From Sthenelais limicola (Eukaryota; Annelida; Polychaeta; Phyllodocida; Sigalionidae), in the NCBI GenBank assembly GCA_942159475.1, contig OW804096.1, positions 89,693,784 to 89,757,783 on the forward strand: a DNA stretch of 64,000 bases, written 5' to 3'. The notes below the pieces were generated by a model. It ran no database searches and was not told where the DNA came from. It saw only the letters and a program-made list of their open reading frames with translations. Positions 44,011 to 54,735 of the stretch are shown here, piece by piece. Position 1 is the first letter of the stretch; each line of letters starts with the position of its first letter. The position numbers and the translations under genes were made by a program.

Positions 44011-45680
44011 TGAAATAATCGCAAAATACGAATAAAGGTGAATTTTAAGATTGAACATTAATATTAATACAATACATCATCAAGTATTTTTCGATTTTCA
44101 AGTAATAAATGGAACACTTTAGCTATCATTTAAATAGACAGTATATCGTAATACACACATCTCACATCAAGCAAGGATGAATTTCAAACAGATGTTATGA
44201 ACCATCAAAGAATTAACATTAAGAATATTCAAATCGTTTCTTGGTAATACCCAACGCTTGTATTAATACATACAATAATCATCAGAAATGCATATCGTCG
44301 GCGACATGAATTATTGAAACCACTCGTTTTCTTATCCTAAATACTACATTAATATATTCTTAAATATATCCATAAAGGAACATCAGGTATGCTGATTAAA
44401 TCATTGATTAAAATATATCGTTTAAAATGATTATAATTACGGATACAAGCTTTCTAGATGTAACCTTCTTCTGAAATGTAATGTGGTACTTCTTTCATGA
44501 GCTTAAATACAAAGTAAGCGGAGTATAATGACTAGCATATGTATTGGAAGTAGAATTTCTTCTAGGTATTTGTCTAAATTTGATCCCAAAAGCAAGTTGT
44601 GAAATTAAGTAACCTTTATATTTGTTAAATTAAGCAAATTGTATGGCTCCTCATGCTTCCAACTATGGCTGCCTGGTCTGGGTATATCAAGTTTCATGTT
44701 TAGCTTTAGGGCATGTGTGTCCACTCTAGTATTAAGTTTTCCTGGTAATCGTTTTAATACGATCCCATAATTTTGTCTAAACATGTAATCTGCCTGAGCA
44801 TGAATGAAACAATCGCCGACCTAAGGGTAAGAGAGAAATAAAAAATAAAATATTTCATAAATGGACCAACTCACACAATCTCACGCCTCAAATATAATAC
44901 AACAAGTAGGGATAGCTTGGTAACCTGAACAAAAATGGCAATAAATACCAATTCAGGCGAGCAGATATCAGGGAAAATAACCTACCATATTAAAATGGTG
45001 CCAGGCATTGTGGCTGGTCCAGCTTAATCCTAGGCTAGATGCAGGAGGGTTGACGTCTTACAGAGAAGATGTTTGCTAGTTTCCACGGGTAGGTCCTATC
45101 CCTCTGAAGCCTAAAAGCTTTGTAACTGAGTTGAGGGGTAGGGCTCTTATACAGTGACAACATTTTGACTTTTCCCAGGAGATTCCATAGCTGATGATGT
45201 CCTCTCCAGGTCTCATTAATATTAATCTAAAGTCAGATGTCACCCCCATGTGTGTGGATTTCACAAACTCTTCCTGTACCCACCTGTTGCCTGATTTAAA
45301 TTCTGAGTGCATGGACCACCCCTTTTCCCTACTGAGAACAGATCATGACATTGCATGTGATACAGCCCTCGATGACCAAAGCTTTTCCCTTACAAAGGCA
45401 ATGAATAATTGAGTGTAATTGGAATAATCCTAAACATGGTTCTACCCATTTTTCCTCTCCTGGCTCAAATTTCGATCTACATGTGGCAGCTTTTAAATCC
45501 GAATTTTAGACACAAATTCTCCCTAAAATGACACCACCCATATGCCTGATCATTTGCCATGAATTAAAAACCCAGTAAATTCATAAATCAAACGAATAAT
45601 AGTACATGCATCAATTGGACAAAATGGAAGCACGTCCACCGGGAACAACAGTCCAGACAATATAAAACAGTAAAGATTCA

Positions 45681-45942
45681 AGAGCAATGTATAGTGAACT
45701 CCTGTTCGTGTACATGCCATTTTAAAAATAACCAACAGATAGCAACTAATAGGTGAATTCCTGCTCATTGCAGGTCCTCTACGGCGACTGTAATTGCTGC
45801 CTTAGACAACAGAAGACAGTTAAGATTCTAGTGCAATACAAGTGAATTCCTGTTCGTGTACATACCTATTTTAAAATTAAACAACATATAGCAACTAATA
45901 GGTGAATTCCCAATCATTACAGGTCCTCTACAGAGATTGTAT
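45681..45942. repeat. Diverged tandem repeat, about 150-bp period, two copies
   Basis: 45,681-45,792 and 45,831-45,942 share TCCTGTTCGTGTACAT, ATAGCAACTAATAGGTGAAT and CAGGTCCTCTAC with about 15 percent difference. Confidence 0.85.
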
Positions 45943-46735
45943 ACCATCCAGAAAGTAGTTTACTTTCTAGTACATGGATCCATCCATCTAAAGCAGCTGC
46001 GTCCAACAAATGTGGTTAAAATACAACCAAAATATGGATATGCAATTAAATAAGAAATTGTCCACTGTCACTGAGCATATAGCATATTTCAAATGGGATT
46101 AGATATGATTAATATGCGATCAAAAGACTTCAAAATCCGGCATTGATTTACAGGTTAATCATTATGATATATTGTCCATGGAATCGGCTATTGTTTAACT
46201 GTCCAGAAATGTTTAAATGATGTAAGGTAGGCGGGAAGATAGGCCGTGATCAATATAGATTTAAAGTAGATATATGTGTCTTCTTTCCAGCCCAGCCTGA
46301 GTTCCTATTCTCTTTTCTATTCCAATTGATCCTATGGATAGTTCACATACCATCTCCCTTCATGGATTCTTTAAACACCCTCTGTCTGTCCAACATAGCT
46401 GTGTTTTGATCCAAGGCAAGGTCGTCTATAGTATCCACTAGACCTTTGTAATAGGCCCCATTTACCTAAGCCAAGGTATATGTCCCCTTTTCTTCATTGC
46501 ACTCTTGTCCTTCTCTTCCTCTTTAGCTCTGTTCTTTTCCTCAGTTTGTTTCGGACCATCCATTGTTTTCTTGTGTACTGACTGTTGGTATATTCTAATA
46601 TTTGTCCCAAAGGGCTTGTGGTTTATAAAGTCCTTGTGACTTCAGGTGATGTGAATTAGAATAACTGGAAAAGTCCTGTTCAAAATTTCGATTTCCTATT
46701 TAAAGATGAGCAATGTTCCATAAAGGATCTTAAAG

Positions 46736-46748
46736 GGTATCTCCACCA
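46736..46748 (-). other. Primer binding site candidate
   Basis: Minus-strand TGGTGGAGATACC, three bases inside the 5' LTR. The tRNA is not one I recognise; it is not the tRNA-His site used by the other elements here. Confidence 0.6.
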
Positions 46749-46751
46749 ATA

Positions 46752-46950
46752 TGTTATATAGTCCTAAAGAGCTATTGTAATGATAATATAGAGAAAAGGT
46801 AAGAATGACCCTCACACGATGGTAGTGTTTGTATGAGTGTTTAATGGTAGTGAGACTTGGGCGCTCCTGGTATAATCCATACATATTAATGAGCGTGGGT
46901 AAACCTACACCTCAATGGGAGGTGTGGGGAGGCTATATGCCTATATAACA
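46752..46950 (-). repeat. 5' LTR of the nested element
   Basis: 199 bp, identical to 43,797-43,995, followed by the target duplication CCTT. Confidence 0.95.
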
Positions 46951-48190
46951 CCTTCATAAACAACCAATACAAGTATTCTAGTCATCTTAACAGGAAAACG
47001 AGGTGACGAATGTGACATGTTTTTGTATAAATTCTAAATATAATGGATTATATGTGTATATGGACAGAGGGTAAATGCCCTGTGACCCTTGCCACTGCCA
47101 TTACCATTACTATTACTGAATCATTTTGGGGGCTGTAACTTTTCTACAAGTTGGAATATTTTCACAAACTAAAAAGCGTTGTAACCCTTATGTCGGGACC
47201 TATGAATTGCACAATAATTCAAAACATTATGTGCATATTTTCTTTTATTTATTTCTAATATAAATCTTCATTCATGTAGAAATAGGTACCATTCTCCTGT
47301 GTCCTTATCAGTAGAGTTCCATTCCAGTCGCTACCAAGCTGCTATACAATATTCATTATCAACTTTCCCAATTTCGTCCATATTAGCAGAAATATGTTCA
47401 TGTACGAAAAAGAATAAATCAATAGGAGCAATTTTAAAATAATTATTAAGAATTTTCAGTCCTGGATGGCCAAATGACGACCAATTGGTGGAATTGCTCA
47501 TTGATATGATTTGGGGTTAAAAACCCTTTTGCACCCGAAAAAGTAATAAGTAGGTCTACATATGATAATAATACTGGACTATACAGTTTCCAGCAATCAC
47601 TTCTCACATAATAATTACGCTTTACAGGCATCCTTTACAAACTGTGTTTCTGCTTTACAGGCATCACCAATTTACGTTACGGGGATCACCCATGAAAATA
47701 AAAACACCTTTTACACATTTTCTACTTATATATAGCTTAAGTTAAAGTAAATGCGTTATTCCTCGTTGTATCATGCCTCAAACAGCGTATGAAATATTAA
47801 CTTATATGAATGGAAAATGTACTAAAACTTAGCAAACAATATTGAATCGGTGCCTCAAAATCGCCATATGTGATGAGGTAAAGCGCATTACGGGGATCAC
47901 CATCCCACCCGTGAGTAGGCTACCAGCAGCTGCAGTGCATAGCCCATAGGCCTGTATGCATATTGTTATAGGGCAGCTTATTTGGTTGGTATAGGGGTGA
48001 CGATCGTCACCCAGCTATGTTAGTTATGAGTTCTGGGGTTCATTGAGTCGGCCCCTAAATGTGTCAGCACCCCATTACTTTAGGTATGGGGACGAGGGGA
48101 CAAGCCATCACCCAGGACGAGCCGTCACCCATGTTAAACCGTCCCCCTTCTTTTATGGTTATTTTATGAGTGTTTTTTGTGTTTCTCGAG

Positions 48191-48281
48191 TATATAAGGC
48201 TCACTGTGAGTCGTGTAGTTTTGTCATTTACCATCTTGACCCTTCCCTGGATACTTGTATTGGATTTTAACCTGGAATAAA
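48191..48281 (+). promoter_or_regulatory. TATA box and AATAAA 85 bp apart, possible solo LTR
   Basis: TATATAAGG at 48,191 and AATAAA at 48,276-48,281, upstream of a pyrimidine-rich stretch. The close spacing is typical of the R region of an LTR. No second copy or target duplication was found, so this is weak. Confidence 0.25.
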
Positions 48282-48614
48282 ACCTGACTGATTTGGAAAC
48301 TTACTTGCTAGCTTGTACTCTTTCTTAGCGCGCTCCGACTCGCCGACCAAGGTCACTAAGACCCCACCTACCTCCCCCAGGGGGATGACTAAGCCTTTCT
48401 CTAAGTAATCGCCACGCTACCATGTTCTAGATTTACATAGGAATGGCCCATGAGTCTGCTCTCTCTCAGGAATACTTGTGGGATGAGTCTAATACAGGCA
48501 GTTTAAGTTCCAATAGCTCTAATAGTAATCAACCTAATTCCTTAAATAATCAATACTCAAAGGAGGATGAGATAGACCGCAACAATATTATAGCAAGAAC
48601 AGCATAGTATCGCG

Positions 48615-48637
48615 TATGAGGGTTAGGGTTAGGGTTA
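48615..48637 (+). repeat. Interstitial telomere-type repeat (GGGTTA)3
   Basis: Three units of GGGTTA. This is the common animal telomere unit; three copies could be a repair trace or chance. Confidence 0.7.
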
Positions 48638-49998
48638 TATTCTCTGAGTATGGCCGAAAACAATGAGGCCGTAAGCCGAGTTGTTTTTAATATGGGGAGG
48701 AGGTGTGATTTTTTAGTATAGATTTGCACTGGCAACAGGTCCTAACTGATTATATCTTTGGGGCTTTTGGAATACAATTTTTTTTTTAATTTATTGGGGA
48801 ACTGATTTTGAGTTTGTTTGGGGACAAAGTTCGACCTTGCTCTTGAAAATGGGTGTCATCTGGGTTCCTGACACAACTAAATATACTGCACAATCAGCTT
48901 GCAGTTCGGCATTGTTTCATGCAATAGGAATCGAAAAGGCTATAAACCGTATAACCCTCAATTGTGTTTAGATGAAACTAACATATTACTGATATTTGGG
49001 TCCCTCCTGTATCCAGAGACTAGACCAACGGTGCCATCTAGTGAATTCCACGAGGAATCAAACAGGCAGGAAAACGACACCCCACTTAACCTATCCTTCA
49101 GACAACAATACTACACATTGTACCCATCATCGGACCTTTCTGGCGAAAACCACTATCCACCATTTTTTTACCCCTATTGGAAAGACATACATGTAGATAA
49201 ATGAGATAAAAACAAAATCGGCAACCTAGCATCGCATACATCTGTGTATGAGTCTGTTTCGAACTAGGGGGGTTTGCTCGAGAACATAAAGAATTTAATT
49301 TAATAATATATATCGCGTGTGTTCAACACTGACTAAAATACAGAGTATTAAATAGCCAATGTGACTCCGTTTGATAAATAAGTCCAATTTGTGTTTATTC
49401 TATATCTTGGTTTATTTGTAAGCAATAAAGATCCCATTGCAGTTACAAAGGCAGTGTACAACTCTTAGGTAAGTTCAGACAGGCTGTCGTGGATACAGGC
49501 CCTTAATTGATGTGTCACTTGTAGCTCACTCATTATCCATGGAAAGTGGTCACGCTCAGCCACTCCTGATAATAGTTTGTCCCAGTTTCTTCCATCGATG
49601 CGTGTAGTCAGGTAGTTAATGGTGGTGCGCGTGTCGGTCCCCCAGTTGTTTCTGTTCTGCCTTCATTTTGAGTTCTCTATATATACCCTCTTCCTGTACA
49701 CTGTTATGAACAGTGACTTGTATATGGGGGCATGCAGGATTATGATTAATACTTCCTACCAGCGTCCTGGCCTCTGATTGGCCCTCAATACACTTACTCC
49801 CTAGAGAGTGAACATTTGCAAGTGGGTTTATGTATGGTTATAGATATGGTTATGGAATACACATGTATGGATACCTTAGGGACACACATAGTAGAGAGAT
49901 AGACATACAGTCAATGGGGGTGGTTGTATATAGTTATCATTGACACTGCCTATGCAAGGATATATATTCCTAGGGATTATACATACACATATATATAT

Positions 49999-50085
49999 AG
50001 GGGCTATATTGATATACAGGTGCCTATATTGGTACATACACATATATGGGTTATATTGGTATACAGATGCCTACATTGGTACAAA
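49999..50085 (+). repeat. Tandem pair, about 47-bp unit
   Basis: GGCTATATTGATATACAGGT and GGGTTATATTGGTATACAGA units, each followed by GCCTA(T/C)ATTGGTACA. The frames over it are a by-product. Confidence 0.75.
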
Positions 50086-50460
50086 AGGTGTAATAATTGT
50101 CATGCAAATTATACTGGTAACTATATTCATGGCATGAATATAACAGAGTCCTGCCTCCTGGCTCAATGCGAAAACCATTTTCGCTGAAAATAAACACTAT
50201 CTAGTGCTAAGCCAAACACACAAGTGATGGCATTAGGTTCAAAAGTGTTGAGTATATTGTATCCATTTGCCTTCAATTTGTAGTCTTTTCTTTGTTTGTT
50301 CTCTCGAGCCTTGACCTAATATTTGTCCTATTCACCATATCTTCCTCTACAGTATGACTCTAAGAGTGGGAAAATACTCCTCTCTTGCCGGCTTTCTTGT
50401 GTTTATTTTCAGTACTATTTATGGCGGGTCGCCGCTTGCCTGATCGCTATGGGTTCAGGT

Positions 50461-50813
50461 ATTATATCATTAAGGGCGATACGTCATGGGCATGTCTCCG
50501 GGGTGATACCTTATTGGCGGACCATCCGACCATTTGTGTATAGAAGTTCATGTCTTGTACCTTTAAGGACGATGCGTCACTGACATGTGTTCAGGGCAAT
50601 ATTTTATTGGTGGACTATCAGACCATTGTATCTATAGAGGTTCTTTGTCTCAGAGTATAAAAGATGCCAGTACAGGCGATTCAGAGAGCATATCAAATAT
50701 ACCACCCTAAGGATCGTCATAGTGACCATGCTGTACCGTTGGATGTCTGTTAGTATGACGCTATATGGACTATATATAGGTATAAGCTGTATAAATACAT
50801 GTACATGAATAAA
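50461..50813 (+). promoter_or_regulatory. Duplicated block, TATA box and AATAAA: possible solo LTR
   Basis: A roughly 110-bp unit (AAGGGCGATACGTCATGGGC type; TTATTGGCGGACCATCCGACC) is repeated with divergence between 50,461 and 50,640. It is followed by TATAAAA at 50,656-50,662 and AATAAA at 50,808-50,813. Duplicated upstream block, TATA box and polyadenylation signal are the layout of U3-R in a retroviral-type LTR. No partner is visible, so a solo LTR is inference. Confidence 0.35.
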
Positions 50814-51167
50814 GACTTAATAAGCTGTGAATCCTGCCTTGTGGATCTTTATCTCGGGTGAAAACCTTCGTTCCCATCTATCAAGGGATAAACCGACTGG
50901 GCAGTGGGTAAACAATTAACTAATAGCAAATTAGCATATAAGTACATCTATACCTTCCTTCATTTAGAACCCTAGAGTATTCCAAAATGTCCTAGTCCGA
51001 ATGTCATTTAGGTGGTCTTGTAATATCTGTCTTAATGACGTACTAGTATTCTTTGCATTTAGTGCATTCAATGATGCGGATGATGGGGTAACAATGTAGG
51101 CCATGTTGGAGTTCTTATGTTTGTTTGTGTGTATGTGGTAGGTGTGTGGATATCTGCAACCACCAGT

Positions 51168-51195
51168 TTGTGTGTGTGTGGGGGGGGGGGGGGGG
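51168..51195 (+). repeat. (GT)n followed by poly(G)16
   Basis: Same compound architecture as 26,684-26,720. Slippage-prone. Confidence 0.9.
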
Positions 51196-53329
51196 AGTTG
51201 ATAGAGAAATTAATCCCTACTTAGCAACATGTAGTAGTTTTTTAAATGAAAGGACTGAGAAAGAAGATAGAGACAGATCGAAGGGTTGCAACAATTCTTC
51301 TGCACCAAGAAATATTGACTACTTGTGCAATTTTTTTTTATAATAAACAAAATTGTGAATATTCATGTTCAGCGACCAATAGGAGGGAGAAACAGGAGAT
51401 GAGATAGGATTTTCCCACCATGCCACACATACAAGAGCCGACTTAATCTATTTTTCGAATGGGCACATTTGTTCAGCAGTTTGAAAAAATTGTCAGGAAA
51501 CAATTTTCCAGAAATCCTCCCCCAAACTGGTGGAAGGGCACTATTTTCTGTTACGGACAAGTTTGATTAGCAGGCCCAAAAATCCGAACAAATTTAATAA
51601 TTCCAAGTAAAATTAGTCGGGAATTCAAAAATAATTGTTTTATGGACTCATTTTTCAGTCTCTTGGCTGACATTTCAAATGTATAATTACAGGATTCCAT
51701 AGTAAACTAAGGAAGAGTGCCAAAGCAGACATTTAGTTCACTTGGGGCCTGTTTTATAACTAGTAACAGGGCGCGCTGTTATCTGTTAATAGAGATTTTT
51801 TAACGGGGCCGCAAACAATTCTGTTTTATTGCATTTCATGAGCTGTTCAGTCCAATCTTCTGTTAACTTGTCCCGATAGTGGCCGTTTTCTACCCCTGGT
51901 AAAAACGAGCCGACTACAGTAACTAAACCTCCACTCCAACGGCAGTCCGACGCTGACCGCACCAACCGCCTTCACACCACCGCATCCCGCTGACTCGCCA
52001 CGGGAACCCAAAAATGGGTCAACCAAGTATGATGGCTGCCGTGGTTAGTGCACCTCTAATCAATCTCTACCTCATTCATTTCTTTGTTAGATTCTCCCCT
52101 GAGTGACCTCCGTGACGACTCCAGATCGAGACACTCAGAGGAAACGAACACAGGAGAGATCTCTGCCACCGGCCAGCCATAAAAGTTTATGGGGAGTCTA
52201 AAAGATGGTATGGTGATCCAACATCACTCATCACCACCTACCAAACACCACACCAAAGGGATCTTTATCCCAGGGGCCCTGATGACCACCACCATTCATC
52301 AGAAACACCCCGTCGTTGGATACTCCTAAGTTTCCTCTGTAACGACTCTGAATCCAGTCACTCTGGAGTACCTCTCTACCTGGGCATCGAGCACTACCTC
52401 AGCCTGTGCCTCCTCCGCCCATATGCTGGTCAACCTTACCAAACATGCATCTCTCCACGGAGGCATCCAGTGGAATGATTGTGTTATACTATTGTTGTCC
52501 GCACCAAAACTTGTATTGGCTTTAAATTGGTTTTAACAAGTACACGTTCGCATCAACTTGAAGTTGTTCGGAAAAACATTTGTGGTTTGGAGCAATTTGG
52601 TCAATGGAATGGAATGGTGTGTGGGTGTGTGTTGCAGTTTAGTCCCACCAGCACACCTTACTACTCATCCTTGTGATTCCAATAAACAATCAGTTGCCTT
52701 GTTATTGCCTAAAGAAACAGGTTCACAATCACTGGCTATGCAAATTCCCCTATTGAATCAGCAAGCCACAGAGTGTGACCAATACAGTATAACACATGGC
52801 AGATAGATCGTATCTGCTATCTCAGCCATGCCTCATGCACCCCTGCATTCCAAGAGATTCTATCTGATAAAACAACACAGATTAGATCCTATCGATTGAC
52901 AAACACGCTCCACAACAGGCAGATGATATCAATGATTGACAACTTTCTGAGCGTTCCACTGGTTCGAGCCATTATACCATACGATTACGTAATTCTTGAA
53001 TAAAAATACATAGCACGCAGCAAAATTGGGGAAAGCAGAGATATCAAAAGCTTTTATTATTACCATGTGGTCAAAACGGTCGGTTCTCATGCTATCTATA
53101 ATCCCGCAATTAATGCAAGTTCTTTCTGTAACTTTGATGCAATCTTGATCCACTATTTCATGAATTTATATTTCTTTGTTTTCACTGTATATATATGCTC
53201 AATAAACTGCAGCCTGAAGGCTCCATGAAACGAATTAATTTGTTTCCAGACAATTGGCTGGGATTTTGTTGGTGTCGATTTTATTTTCATCAAAGTTTTG
53301 ACTAAAATTTCCCTGATTAGTGCATGGTG

Positions 53330-53861
53330 AAAAATTACGATGTGAGTACATGCAGTTCGTTAGAGTGTGAAGTACAATTAATATACCGGTGTAGTGTTCT
53401 TCCAACACAACCCAGGTTCGGACTTAGCAAAGAACAACCATAACTCAAATGTTGTAAGCACAACCAATGTTAGGTTTATTCTCTCAACCCTCCGCTGGCC
53501 TCTTGCCTGAAACTAGGCTCAGAGGGCTCCTAGGTAGTTTAGCTCCCTAAGAGTTCATGGTGTTTAATGGAAACATACAGCATACATACACAATGATATG
53601 ATGAAATAGTACATGTTGAGGGATGAAGCATAAATCACAGACACTTATACACATATTGACACATTATGGTAAATAGTATTGAACTCCATACCTAAGTCTT
53701 GATAGGTAATAGTTACATTGATCATGTAGATTGATGAGATATAAAAGCAATGGCTTTAGTAGTACTACAAACAGTAGTGACCTCTGTTGTTATTCAGTGG
53801 AACTAATCAACAGTACCAAATATAAGATACAATGACCCCTAGAGTATTGAATATCACTACA
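53330..53861 (-). repeat. 3' LTR plus 60-bp flank repeat
   Basis: Identical to 57,797-58,328 except one base near 53,420. The TG...CA-bounded part is 53,390-53,861, and 53,330-53,389 is the extra shared segment. TATAAAA is present at about 53,742. Confidence 0.9.
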
Positions 53862-53864
53862 ATA

Positions 53865-53880
53865 CTCCCCCTCTTTTTTA
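53865..53880 (-). other. Polypurine tract
   Basis: Minus-strand AAAAAAGAGGGGGAG runs almost to the LTR start TGTAGTG. Confidence 0.85.
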
Positions 53881-54524
53881 AAGATTTTACATCCAAATTG
53901 AAAAATCATTTAAGGGATAACACCCAAACAGTAAGTAGCCATACTCTAGAATAAAATTCACCACTTTCCTGAATAAAAAGAGAATTAGCAGTGCAAACCT
54001 GGTTCAGCATGAATGATATAATGTAAGTTGACAAGCAGGAGCATTTCTGTGTCCTCTCTACATACAAAACAATTTCAGGTTGCAACATCTCTAATGAATA
54101 GGCTGAAAGTGGAGACAAAATGTGATCCAACTCTTGGAGAAACAATTTAAAGTATGAGGATTAGCCTTCTGCCAACCGCAACATGTATCACAAGAGTAAA
54201 TAATAGGTAAATAACGTCTACTCAACAGTATTCTGGAACACATTTGTTGGAGAAAAATTTTCTCAAGTCTGTGGGCAGTCCATTATCATTGTATCAGCAT
54301 CATGACATAGTCGGAGTCCATCAGTCTGTGTCCTTGGCATCAGGTCATCAGGTCCTGGTGATCCAAAGTGGAGGTGACTGGAACATCCAGGTAGGTGTGG
54401 GCATGGGATTCCTCATCACGACTGGCATCCGCTCCTGACATCATGGGCATCCTGGCACATCATGGGCATCCCTGAAATGGCAGACATCATAGTGGCTGGG
54501 ATCTTTGAATCCCCTCGCTCACTA

Positions 54525-54735
54525 CTTCTTGGACTTGTTTGTCCAAGTTCTACTTGTCCACAGAAAGTCAGCTAGGCATCTTCTTGGACTTATTCTTGGA
54601 GGCTTGACCTCACTCAATATTTCTTGGACTTGTTAATCCAAGCTCTACTTGTCCACAGAATGTCAGCTAGACATCTTGGACTTTTCTTGGAGGCTTGACC
54701 TCACTCACTATTTCTTCAGACTTGGGTAGTCCAAG
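54525..54735 (+). repeat. Tandem repeat, about 110-bp unit, two copies
   Basis: Each unit reads TTCTTGGACTTGTT, CCAAG(T/C)TCTACTTGTCCACA, GTCAGCTAG(G/A)CATCTT and GGAGGCTTGACCTCACTCA in order. Imperfect, inside the LTR element. Confidence 0.85.

Larger units (their letters stand above)
43996..46751. other. Non-coding interior of the nested LTR element
   Basis: No gag or pol motif on either strand; the largest frames (45,076-45,312 and 45,194-45,412) overlap in opposite orientation and show nothing recognisable. It carries a diverged tandem pair at 45,681-45,942. Confidence 0.7.
43797..46950 (-). mobile_element. Non-autonomous LTR retrotransposon, 3.15 kb, nested
   Basis: Two identical 199-bp LTRs flank about 2.76 kb without a credible frame. 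CCTT flanks both sides (43,793-43,796; 46,951-46,954), a 4-bp target duplication. Orientation is minus: a polypurine tract abuts the LTR at 43,995, and a TGG-starting primer site lies three bases from the LTR at 46,752. The size lies between TRIM and LARD classes. Identical LTRs mean very recent insertion, with proteins supplied by another element. Confidence 0.9.
42971..47913. mobile_element. TIR DNA element with 5-bp target duplication, interrupted by an LTR element
   Basis: Inverted ends of about 53 bp start CACGGGTGGGA(C/T)GGTGAT and run to ATATGGCGA. AGTAG flanks both sides (42,966-42,970 and 47,914-47,918). Subterminal words related to GGTGATSCCYGTAA are repeated: left at 42,983, 43,224 and 43,250; right, complemented, at 47,619, 47,653, 47,677 and 47,888. 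Without the nested LTR element the host element is about 1.8 kb and encodes no transposase. Ends beginning CAC with a 5-bp target duplication suggest the Transib superfamily, but this is inference; the inner end sequence does not fit a full Transib heptamer. Confidence 0.8.
47919..53329. other. No gene seen
   Basis: About 5.4 kb with only chance frames. It contains the palindrome GGGTGACGATCGTCACCC (47,995-48,012), a three-unit GGGTTA array, a (GT)n-poly(G) tract and two TATA/AATAAA pairs that may be solo-LTR remnants. None has a demonstrable border. Confidence 0.5.
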
